Below, one piece after another: positions 42,620 through 50,411 of a DNA stretch of 64,000 bases. The DNA comes from JAVJSD01 sp040219575 (GTDB lineage Bacteria > Planctomycetota > Planctomycetia > Pirellulales > Pirellulaceae): NCBI GenBank assembly GCA_040219575.1, contig JAVJSD010000047.1, positions 1 through 64,000 on the forward strand, written 5' to 3'. A program made the translations under genes and the position numbers. Each line of letters starts with the position of its first letter. Within the stretch, counting starts at the first letter, position 1. Under the pieces are notes generated by a model. It saw only the letters and a program-made list of their open reading frames with translations. It was not told where the DNA came from and made no database searches.

Positions 42620-43006
42620 ATGCTCCGGCCATCCATGGTCATCTGGCTTCTGCTTGCCGCCTCGGCGACTCTCGCCCATGGGCCGTTCGACGTTGGAAGT
42701 CAGGCGCTGCCTGAAGCGCCCACCTCTCGGCCTTCGGCCGACCACGCCGCCTGCCAGCCGTGGTTGCGGGCGGGGATCCCCGTCGATTCGCACCACGCCG
42801 GAGTGCGGGGCGACCACTTCGACGGCAGTTATGCGACGACGCTATTGAGCCGCGGGAAGGCGCCGACGTCTCCGCACCGGCGAACGGCCGACTTGACGAA
42901 CGTGCTCGGAAAACGAGCGCCGCAGGGCCGACAACTTGGGCAGATTCTCTCCTCGCCGCTCTCGGCGGGATCTCTCGTGACGCGGCAAGTGCGGCTGCAA
43001 ATCTAA
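42620..43006 (+). CDS. Possible small secreted protein
   Basis: A 128-residue frame with a signal-peptide-like start (MLRPSMVIWLLLAASATLAH) and a low-complexity polar remainder. No domain is recognised, there is no strong ribosome site, and the composition after residue 25 is ambiguous. It may be a real small exported protein or chance. Confidence 0.3.
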   Translation: MLRPSMVIWLLLAASATLAHGPFDVGSQALPEAPTSRPSADHAACQPWLRAGIPVDSHHAGVRGDHFDGSYATTLLSRGKAPTSPHRRTADLTNVLGKRAPQGRQLGQILSSPLSAGSLVTRQVRLQI

Positions 43007-43150
43007 ACCGCGGGCCACCCGGCGCGCTCTTGCGCCGTCCGAAACCCATCACATTCTTTCTGTGGCCAAGTTCAGCAATGCGCTCCGTCCGCTCGCCGCT
43101 CCCGAGGAGTGTTCGCGCGGTGGAGATTTCGCGGAAAGTCGAGTCAAACC

Positions 43151-43747
43151 ATGCACCATCAGAATCATCGCCTGAAGGACCATCCCGAGGTCCGTCCCAA
43201 CCATCCCACCCACGCGGCCGCCGATGCGAGGGTCAATTCGGCGCTCGTTCGAGCGACGGAGCACATCGCCCAAGGGCGCTACGAACGCGCTTTGACGCTG
43301 CTTGAATCCGCGGGCCGCGACCTCGAAGTGCGCAACGCCCGGGGCGTTTGCCTGTTGCGGCTGCGCCGTCCCGCGGCCGCCATCGGCGTGCTGCGCGACG
43401 TGGCCTTGCAGGCGGGCTGCACATGGGTCCGTAAGGACGTCCCTATTTGTTACGCCGCGAATTACGCGACGGCGCTGTTGCTGGGCGGCCACCCGGCGGG
43501 TTGCCTCGAGATTCTGGGCGAAGTCGACTCCCGGCATCCCTCGGTGCAGCGACTCCGCTCTGCCATTCGCAACTGGGAAGCGACGCTCACGTGGTGGCAG
43601 CGGCTCAACTGGAAGTTCGGACGCGTCGAACCCGACAACCGACCGGTGGCGCTCGATTTTCTGCCGGGAGAATTCCCGCACGAAGTCACTTGCGGCGACC
43701 GGCCCGTGGGCGGCAAGCCCGACGTCCCCCCGCAAACCGCCGCCTGA
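43151..43747 (+). CDS. TPR-like hypothetical protein
   Basis: A 198-residue soluble protein with TPR-like helical pairs at about 25-120 (SALVRATEHIAQGRYERALT, GVCLLRLRRPAAAIGVLRDV, NYATALLLGGHPAGCLEILG) followed by WQRLNWKFGRVEPD and a polar tail. It probably works as an interaction module. ATG 43151 is chosen because the helical repeats follow soon after. It lies 90 bp before terC on the same strand. No specific function can be assigned. Confidence 0.65.
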   Translation: MHHQNHRLKDHPEVRPNHPTHAAADARVNSALVRATEHIAQGRYERALTLLESAGRDLEVRNARGVCLLRLRRPAAAIGVLRDVALQAGCTWVRKDVPICYAANYATALLLGGHPAGCLEILGEVDSRHPSVQRLRSAIRNWEATLTWWQRLNWKFGRVEPDNRPVALDFLPGEFPHEVTCGDRPVGGKPDVPPQTAA

Positions 43748-43837
43748 CGCGTCGGCGCTTCCACCTTCCTGTCGGCTTGCAGCAGACGCTTCGCCGCCGG
43801 TCCGCGTATCGGGCCGGCGGCGCATAGGGCGAACTTC

Positions 43838-44890
43838 ATGAACCTTCTGATTTGGCTCGGCTTTTTGTTCTTCGTGCTGGCGATGGTGCTGCTCGATCTG
43901 GGCGTCTTCCATCGCAAGGCGCATACGATCGGCATTCGGGAGGCGCTTTCCTGGACGCTGCTGTGGATCGCCATGGCGCTGGCGTTCAACGTGCTCGTGT
44001 ATTTCCTGTACGAGCACAACGCGGGGGATTGGGCCCGTTTGGAGACGCGCCAGCTGACCGGCGGCGAGGCCGCCGTGCAGTTCTTCACCGGCTACGTGTT
44101 GGAGAAGTCGCTGTCGATCGACAACGTGTTCGTGATGGCGATGATCTTCGCCTACTTCGGCATTCCGCTGTCGCAGCAGCATCGCCTGTTGTTCTGGGGC
44201 ATTCTCGGCGCGATCGTCTTGCGGGGGGTGATGATCGGCCTGGGGGCGACGCTGATCGAGCGGTTCGAGTGGGTGATCTACGTCCTGGGCCTGCTCGTGC
44301 TGGCCTCGGCCGTGAAGCTGATGATCACGCGCGAAGATTCGATCGAGCCCGATCGAAACCTGGTCATCCGCGTCGTGCGGTGGTTCTATCCGGTCCACCA
44401 CGAGGCCGTGGGCGGGCGCTTCTTCACGCGACTCGACGGCCGCCTGGCGGTGACGCCGATGTTTTTGGCGCTGGTGTTGATTGAAACCACCGACGTGATG
44501 TTCGCGGTCGACTCGATCCCGGCGGTGTTCGCCGTCACGCGCGATCCGTTCTTGGTGTTCACCTCGAACATCTTCGCGATTCTCGGCCTGCGGTCGATGT
44601 ACTTCGTGCTGGCCGGATTCATCGACAAATTCCGCTACCTGAAGATGAGCCTGGTTTTCGTACTGGCGTTCGTGGGGGTGAAGATGCTGCTCGCGCATCA
44701 CGTTCCAATTCCCAACGTCGCTTCCTTGGCCTGCATCGCCGGCATCCTGGCGGTGGGCGTGCTGGCTTCGATCGTCCGCACGCGCCGCGACGCCACGGCG
44801 CTGGCGGCCTCCCGGCGATACGATCCACAGCGACCAGGTTCTCCGCTCGTGGCGCCGTCGGCCGCCGGTCCCCATCCCCCCGTCGAGTAA
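43838..44890 (+). CDS. TerC/Alx-family integral membrane protein
   Basis: A 350-residue polytopic protein of the TerC family, linked in other bacteria to metal (often manganese) export, tellurite resistance or pH stress. Nine or so helices; the conserved acidic motifs are GYVLEKSLSIDNVFVMAMIF and LALVLIETTDVMFAVDSIPA, then FAILGLRSMYFVLAGFIDKF and FVGVKMLL. Complete, with a variable Pro-rich C-terminus. No yybP-ykoY-type riboswitch is recognised in the 90 bp upstream. Confidence 0.92.
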   Translation: MNLLIWLGFLFFVLAMVLLDLGVFHRKAHTIGIREALSWTLLWIAMALAFNVLVYFLYEHNAGDWARLETRQLTGGEAAVQFFTGYVLEKSLSIDNVFVMAMIFAYFGIPLSQQHRLLFWGILGAIVLRGVMIGLGATLIERFEWVIYVLGLLVLASAVKLMITREDSIEPDRNLVIRVVRWFYPVHHEAVGGRFFTRLDGRLAVTPMFLALVLIETTDVMFAVDSIPAVFAVTRDPFLVFTSNIFAILGLRSMYFVLAGFIDKFRYLKMSLVFVLAFVGVKMLLAHHVPIPNVASLACIAGILAVGVLASIVRTRRDATALAASRRYDPQRPGSPLVAPSAAGPHPPVE

Positions 44891-44963
44891 GCCGTGGATC
44901 CGGCGCGCGTCGCAGCCACAGGAAACGAGGGTCGAACTGCGACGACCTCGATTCGATGCAGCG

Positions 44964-47225
44964 TCAGGCGCCGACGGGCTCCAATTCGACCTCCGTCTCG
45001 GCGTCGCGCGCCGCGCCGGAGGGTGTTTCGTCGGATTGTGGCGCCGACGGCCTGCGCGGCCGCGTGAGCATCGCCGCGACATACAAGGCGGCCACGATCA
45101 GCAACAGCGCCTTGATGCCGACCAGGAACGTGACCGACTGCAGCATGCCGCCGACCAGCGCGCCGATCAGATTCGCCCCCAGGGCCGCGTCCTTTCGCTG
45201 AACCTGCGCCAGCGAGCGAATGAAAATCACGCCGCTGAACAGCATCGGCAGCGTTGTCAGCGCCCCCACGATCACGGCCTTCACGGCAAACGGGAGAAAG
45301 GCGAATTGCGAAATGTCGATCAGGTACAACAGTAGACACGACGCAATCAGACCACCGTACACCGGCGGCAGCGGAATCCGCGGGAAGCGGGCCGTCAGCA
45401 GATTCGCCAGCAAGATCATCGCCAGGATGCCGGAGATGATCACGCCGTTGACGATCCAGGTATTGCCCAATACGACCGAGGCCTTGCTGATGTTCTGCAC
45501 CTCCAACAGCAAAAACGCCGCCCCCAGGAAGAAAAAGTGCCAATGCCCCGACCGCCAGCCGGCGATCAGCGACGTTTGCACTCGCAACCGGCTGTAGCCG
45601 ACTAGCAGCGCCATCAGCCCCGCCAATAGGAAGTACAGCACGGGAATCCGCGGCTGCTCGAGGTAGATGTACGGCCAGTCGTCGGTGGCGGCGCGGGTGG
45701 CGTGCTCCAGATCAAGTGGATGCTCGGACTGCCAGGCGGCGATCCGCCCGGCCAGCTGCGGATCTTCGGCCAGGCTGCGCTCGATGACTTGTTGGTTTCC
45801 CGCCACGAACATCACGCCGCCCCAACCCACGCCGCTGAAGGGAATCGTGAAGGCCAACGGCTCGTAGCCGAACACCTCGCCGAGGCAGCAGGCCATGCGA
45901 TCGGCGATGAACGGCTTGGCCGCCTGGAAACTGAGCACCATCACGCCGTCGTCGGCGAGCAGCGAGCGGGCCCGGCCGAGGCTCTCCCGCGTATAGACGT
46001 AGTGGTCGAGCCGGGCGTTGGTCATCGATGTGGTCGTGTGCGAATCCAGCAGGCCGAAGATGATCAAATCGTAACGCTCGTCGGCGGCGGCGAAGAAGGA
46101 ACGGGCGTCGTCGTTGACGACCGTCACGTTGGGGGCCTGGTAGGGTCGCTCCGGGTGACGACGGCGGCCCATTTCGATAATCGCCGGATCGATCTCCACT
46201 GCGGTGATGCTCTCGGCGCCGCCGCGCAGCGCGCCCGCGACGTCGTTGCCCGAACCAGCGCCGACGATCAACACGTTTTTCGGCCGCGGCTTGAGACGCA
46301 GCGGCAGGTCGTATTGCGTGACGCCGCGCAGGTCGTCGGGAATTTGTTCATCCAACTGCTGTCGCTCGCGGCTGAGGTCGATCATGCCCTGGTAGCTGGC
46401 GTTGTTGACGGTGATCAGGTACTTGCCGAGCCAGGGCGTCTTGTCGCCCCCATCGATCGTCTGATAGTCCATCAACACCAGCTTCTGGTACGGCGACCAC
46501 ACAACCTCCAGCGCGCCGGGCGCGCGTTGGGCGCACGCGCCGAGCAGCACCACTCCCGCCAAGAGCGCCGCGTTCAACAGCAAGGTTCGGCCGGCGCCCA
46601 AAAAACCCGCCAACAGGACGCCGACGAGAATCAGCCACACCGCCGGCGGCAGCGACGCAGCGCTCAACAGCGCGAACAGCCAGATGCCGATCAGGCTGCC
46701 CGCCACGTTGGCCGAGTAGGCGGTGATGGTATGCGGATGCTCGTCCATCATGCGGCCCAACAGGCGCCCCAGCGGCAGGAAGATCTCCCACAGCAGGATC
46801 AACAGCGCGAGCGTCATCGTCAGGCCCAGCGCCGCGCCGCCGAGCGCCGCGCCAAGACCCGCGCCGTGTTCGTGTCCCCAGATCGCCAATTCGCCGAAGC
46901 CGCTCAACAGTTCCGTGATCTGGGCGACCTGACGACGTGTGAAGGGCAGGGCCAGCACCGACATCAACGCCAATAGCGCAAGCAGCGAATGCCGCAGATT
47001 GATTGGGCGACGGGCCGTGAAGCAACCGACCCCCAATCCCAGGAAGCAGACGATCAGCACGGTGTTTTGCAGGTACGCGAAAATGCGAATCTCGGTGCCG
47101 ATCCAGCGGATCAGCATGATCTCGAGAAACAGGCTCATCACGCTGAGCTGAAAGATGGCCCAGGTGCGGTTACCCGGCGCGCTGAATGTGCTTCGATCAC
47201 GGTCGATGGCCGTATCCGTCGACAT
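44964..47225 (-). CDS. Membrane-embedded spermidine-synthase-like protein
   Basis: A 753-residue protein. N-terminal membrane helices lie at about 15-245 (LEIMLIRWIGTEIRIFAYLQ). A spermidine-synthase/SAM methyltransferase fold follows at about 310-480 (KNVLIVGAGSGNDVAGALRG, ITAVEIDPAI, VVNDDARSF, YDLIIFGLLDSHTTTSM), then another six or so helices (about 530-725). Such fusions are common in bacteria and archaea, but their substrate is unknown. Start ATG 47225 (MSTDTAIDRD) is chosen; the frame opens further to 47321. It converges with terC. Confidence 0.8.
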   Translation of the reverse strand: MSTDTAIDRDRSTFSAPGNRTWAIFQLSVMSLFLEIMLIRWIGTEIRIFAYLQNTVLIVCFLGLGVGCFTARRPINLRHSLLALLALMSVLALPFTRRQVAQITELLSGFGELAIWGHEHGAGLGAALGGAALGLTMTLALLILLWEIFLPLGRLLGRMMDEHPHTITAYSANVAGSLIGIWLFALLSAASLPPAVWLILVGVLLAGFLGAGRTLLLNAALLAGVVLLGACAQRAPGALEVVWSPYQKLVLMDYQTIDGGDKTPWLGKYLITVNNASYQGMIDLSRERQQLDEQIPDDLRGVTQYDLPLRLKPRPKNVLIVGAGSGNDVAGALRGGAESITAVEIDPAIIEMGRRRHPERPYQAPNVTVVNDDARSFFAAADERYDLIIFGLLDSHTTTSMTNARLDHYVYTRESLGRARSLLADDGVMVLSFQAAKPFIADRMACCLGEVFGYEPLAFTIPFSGVGWGGVMFVAGNQQVIERSLAEDPQLAGRIAAWQSEHPLDLEHATRAATDDWPYIYLEQPRIPVLYFLLAGLMALLVGYSRLRVQTSLIAGWRSGHWHFFFLGAAFLLLEVQNISKASVVLGNTWIVNGVIISGILAMILLANLLTARFPRIPLPPVYGGLIASCLLLYLIDISQFAFLPFAVKAVIVGALTTLPMLFSGVIFIRSLAQVQRKDAALGANLIGALVGGMLQSVTFLVGIKALLLIVAALYVAAMLTRPRRPSAPQSDETPSGAARDAETEVELEPVGA

Positions 47226-47390
47226 GGGCGAGATCTCGCTGCGGAAGGCGTGCGAATTGAACGTTTCAAACTGTACGTTCTCTCCGCGCAACATCCGTCG
47301 AGACGCCGCCTGCGAGCCCATGTCGGCCGAAGCTCACGCCGCATGATCCCTATAAGCCCGTGAGCCCTTCGCACTTCTTGGGGGCGTGGC

Positions 47391-48302
47391 TCACTTCACG
47401 CCGCTGAGCGGGTGTTCACGCGCGGCCTGCCAGGCGAGTTGCTGTAGCAGGCGGTTGAGCGCCTCGGCGTGTTCGCCATACGTCTTGGCATCGAGGATCG
47501 CCGGAATCGGCAGCCCCTCGGGACTGCGGCGATAGATCACCGCGTAGTGGCAGTAGGCGACCAGCGCCTGCAACGGCGGCGTGCCGTGGCCGATGGCGTC
47601 GCGGAACAGATCGTTCTGTTGCTCGAGTCCCGGCGCCTCGCCGGCGAGGATTTTCTCCCGCAGCAGGATCGTCGCCTGCCCGGCCGGCACGACATACAGC
47701 ACCTGTTTGTCGAATTTCTTGTTCAGCTCCCGCACGTGTTCGTCCATGCTGGCGAAATAGGGAGCATAGATTTCGCGCAGGTCGGCGGCCGTGCGGCTGT
47801 TGCGGTCAACCGGCTGAGGGCGGCTCTTCTTGTAGTCGGGTGCGTACACGTCAAACGGCAGCCAGAACTCTTGCAGCGTGATGCGGATGTCGGGATTCGT
47901 CTCCAGCGCTAACCGCGTGAAGTTTTCGATGCCGTCGTCCGGCAGGTAGATGGGCGACAGCGTCAGCACGTCGACCTCGCCGGTCTTGAGCGATTGCTTA
48001 ACGACGTTCTGATCGTCGGCGCGGTTCCAGTGCTGATGCACGTACGAACCGCCGATGCTCTGCCGCGCCGTTTGCTGATGGCCCTCGATGTCGGCGTCCG
48101 CCGCCATGCGAGCCAGCAGGGCCGGCACGAACATGTGGAAGCTGTGCCCCGCCGAGACGATTCGCTGTCCCCGTTCGATCGCCCGGGTATTGGTCGGCTC
48201 GGCGCCCGTCGCTCGCCCTGGGCTTACGGCCGAGATGAAGACACCGGTGAGAACGACAACGACGGCGGCAAGCTGGGCGGTTGGGTATCGAGAAAAGGTC
48301 AT
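47391..48302 (-). CDS. Secreted SGNH-hydrolase-like protein
   Basis: A 303-residue exported protein. A signal peptide (about 10-34) is followed by IVSAGHSFHMFVPALLARMA, which resembles the G-x-S block of SGNH hydrolases. Conserved-looking stretches after it are QSIGGSYVHQHWNRADDQNV, VDVLTLSPIYLPDDGIENF and VLYVVPAGQATILLREKI. Whether a full Ser-His(-Asp) triad exists cannot be settled by eye. ATG 48302 is chosen for the signal peptide. Likely an esterase or acetyl-hydrolase relative acting outside the cytoplasm. Confidence 0.65.
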   Translation of the reverse strand: MTFSRYPTAQLAAVVVVLTGVFISAVSPGRATGAEPTNTRAIERGQRIVSAGHSFHMFVPALLARMAADADIEGHQQTARQSIGGSYVHQHWNRADDQNVVKQSLKTGEVDVLTLSPIYLPDDGIENFTRLALETNPDIRITLQEFWLPFDVYAPDYKKSRPQPVDRNSRTAADLREIYAPYFASMDEHVRELNKKFDKQVLYVVPAGQATILLREKILAGEAPGLEQQNDLFRDAIGHGTPPLQALVAYCHYAVIYRRSPEGLPIPAILDAKTYGEHAEALNRLLQQLAWQAAREHPLSGVK

Positions 48303-48614
48303 GGACTGGCGGTCCTTCCGGCGGCAGGAGGCTTGGCGAGGGGCGACAGCGGAACATTCAACGGTTTTTATAGTAGCAGCCCGGCGGGGGTATCGGCTAT
48401 TCTCAAGGAACCATTTTCCGTGGGACGGCCTGCAGGCCGCCAGGGCGGTCAATACGCCCCTGTCTGTCGAAATCGCACAAGCCGCTGCGAAGTGTCGAAT
48501 GTTGGGGCCGGAAGCGTTTTCGAGCGTCTCTCCTCGCTCTTCCAGATTCCAAAGATTTTTTTCGTGCCGCCCGGCGGGCCGCATGACTCTATGTAAGCGA
48601 AGGTAGTCGTACCG
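48303..48614. other. Divergent intergenic region, about 310 bp
   Basis: It lies between the SGNH-like gene and the sigma factor gene and presumably holds both promoters. No convincing -35/-10 pair, repeat or RNA is recognised. Confidence 0.4.
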
Positions 48615-50360
48615 ATGAGCATATCGCCGCCAAGCGCAGTCCCCCGGCCGACGATGAAGGACTCCAATCCTCCGGCGGAAGCTCCGCGAGACGAACCCGA
48701 CGCCCTACTGCTGCGACGATTCCTCGAGGCCCACGATGATCTGGCGTTCGCACAACTGGTCACCCGTCACGCGCCGCTGGTTATGGGTCTGTGCCGTCGC
48801 GTGTTGGGTCGAGAACAGGACGCCGAGGATGCATTCCAGGCGACGTTTCTGGTGTTGGCGCGGAAGGCGGGCGCATTGCGGCGGACGTCGTCGTTGCCGG
48901 CCTGGCTGCACAAGACCGCCTTTCGCATCGCGCTGCGGGCACGGCAGCGGCGTTCGCGTCGCCGGGAGGAGCCGCTGGAGGCGGAAGCCATGATCGCCGA
49001 CGCCCTGATCGCCGATGCATCGATCCACGGCATCGCGGCCGAACATGGCCGCACGGTGCTCGACGAGGAATTGAACCGCCTGCCGGAAAAGTACCGCCTG
49101 CCGCTGTTTCTGTGCTGCCTGGAAGGAAAGTCGCGCGAGGCGGCGGCCGAGCAGTTGGGATGGTCGTCGGGTTCGCTCAAGGGCCGGCTGGAGCGCGGGC
49201 GTCAATTGCTGCGGAGGCGGCTGATTCTGCGCGGCGTCTCGCTGTCGGTCGCGTTGGCGGCCGTCGCCAGCGCCGCGACCTCGGCCCAGGCGTCCGTCGT
49301 CGAACCTTCGTTGATCGCGGCGACCGTGCAAGCCGGCATGCAAGCCGCCGCCGGCCAGTCGCTAACCGGTTACGTTACCCACAACGCCCTTTCACTCGCT
49401 CACGGGAGTTCTTCAATCATGTCGCTTACTTCAATCAAGGTCCTGGCCTGCTGCTTGACGGCGGCGGGATTGCTCGTCGCCGGTGGATGGATGCTGCCGG
49501 CGCCGGCCGTCGGCGGCGCTGCGCGCGAGCTGGCGTCGGGAGACGCAACGTCCGAGGCCATGCGGCCGCCGGTGCTTTCCTCGGCCTTCGTGGCGGAGGA
49601 CGACACGTCGTTCGTGATGTTCTTCGACGGTGATGGCGAACGGAAAGAAGGACAACGCGAAGGCGACGCCGGTCCGCGGCGATCAGCCGAAGGCGAACAA
49701 GGTCCGCGGCGATCGGCCGAGGGAGATGCTCCGCGGCGATCGGCGGAAGGCGACGCTCCTCGACGTTCGGCGGAAGGCGACGGCCGTCAGCCGGCGCGTG
49801 AGGGAGAACGTCGCGCCGAGAATCCCCTGGCCGGTTTTCGCCCGCAAACGCAGCGTGAAGCGGCGCTGTTGCAAATGATTCTGCAACTGCAGCGCGACAT
49901 GGAGCAACTGCGCCGCGAACTGGCCGCCACGCGCGGCCAAGGCGCCCGCGACGGCGGCGCTCGCCAAGACGGAATCCGCGAAGGCGGCCCTCGTGAAGGC
50001 GGCGCTCGTGACGGCGGCGCTCGTGACGGCGAAGGAAAGAATCCCCTCGGCCCCCGCGACGGCGATGGCCAGGGCAAGGTGGGACCACGCGACGGCGAAG
50101 GCTCGTCGCTGGCGCCCGGTTGGGAGAAGACCAAGAACGGCAAGGTCTTCCTGGCCTACGACCACAATGGCGACTCGACCGTCACGCTCGACGAATGGCT
50201 CGCCATGAAGCGTGTCGCCTCCACCGATACCCCTCGCATCCAGGTCGAGACGCAGCGGTTCAACGAGGCGGAGCCCAGCGGCGACGGCAAGTTCACGCCG
50301 GCCGAGTTCCTCTACTGGTACAGCAAGGGCCGCTTCGAGAACCTGCGCGAAGGCCGCTGA
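48615..50360 (+). CDS. ECF sigma factor with membrane segments and C-terminal EF-hands
   Basis: A 581-residue sigma factor. Sigma region 2 is at about 32-115 (FAQLVTRHAPLVMGLCRRVL, EDAFQATFLVLARKAG) and region 4 at about 145-200 (LPEKYRLPLFLCCLEGKSRE, LGWSSGSLKGRLERGRQLL). Two hydrophobic stretches follow, at about 205-225 and 270-290 (IKVLACCLTAAGLLVAGGWM). Next come RRSAEGD repeats, a coiled coil (LLQMILQLQRDMEQLRRELA), ARDGG-type repeats, and two EF-hands: DHNGDSTVTLDEW near 515 and a shorter SGDGKFTPAEF near 555. If membrane-tethered, the EF-hands may sense Ca2+ outside the cytoplasm. It precedes the DUF1549/1553 gene by 51 bp. Confidence 0.85.
   Translation: MSISPPSAVPRPTMKDSNPPAEAPRDEPDALLLRRFLEAHDDLAFAQLVTRHAPLVMGLCRRVLGREQDAEDAFQATFLVLARKAGALRRTSSLPAWLHKTAFRIALRARQRRSRRREEPLEAEAMIADALIADASIHGIAAEHGRTVLDEELNRLPEKYRLPLFLCCLEGKSREAAAEQLGWSSGSLKGRLERGRQLLRRRLILRGVSLSVALAAVASAATSAQASVVEPSLIAATVQAGMQAAAGQSLTGYVTHNALSLAHGSSSIMSLTSIKVLACCLTAAGLLVAGGWMLPAPAVGGAARELASGDATSEAMRPPVLSSAFVAEDDTSFVMFFDGDGERKEGQREGDAGPRRSAEGEQGPRRSAEGDAPRRSAEGDAPRRSAEGDGRQPAREGERRAENPLAGFRPQTQREAALLQMILQLQRDMEQLRRELAATRGQGARDGGARQDGIREGGPREGGARDGGARDGEGKNPLGPRDGDGQGKVGPRDGEGSSLAPGWEKTKNGKVFLAYDHNGDSTVTLDEWLAMKRVASTDTPRIQVETQRFNEAEPSGDGKFTPAEFLYWYSKGRFENLREGR
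49674..49790 (+). repeat. In-frame tandem repeats encoding RRSAEGD units
   Basis: Four tandem units of 24-33 bp (CCGCGGCGATCGGCCGA-type) encode GPRRSAEGE/APRRSAEGD. A second, shorter 9-12-bp series encoding ARDGG/REGG follows at about 49930-50040. Confidence 0.8.
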
Positions 50361-50411
50361 GGTGTTGGACAAGCCGCCTGGAAGTCTGCCCTGCGATGTG
50401 GGAGGGATGGT

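Noticed and set aside
43049..45082. Long minus-strand frame across the TPR and terC genes
   Set aside because: Arg/His/Gln-rich shadow of the terC coding sequence with no recognisable domain.
48303..48614. AT-rich patch suggesting a promoter for the SGNH-like gene
   Set aside because: The -35-like TTGAGA and -10-like TACTAT are about 25 bp apart, outside the usual range.
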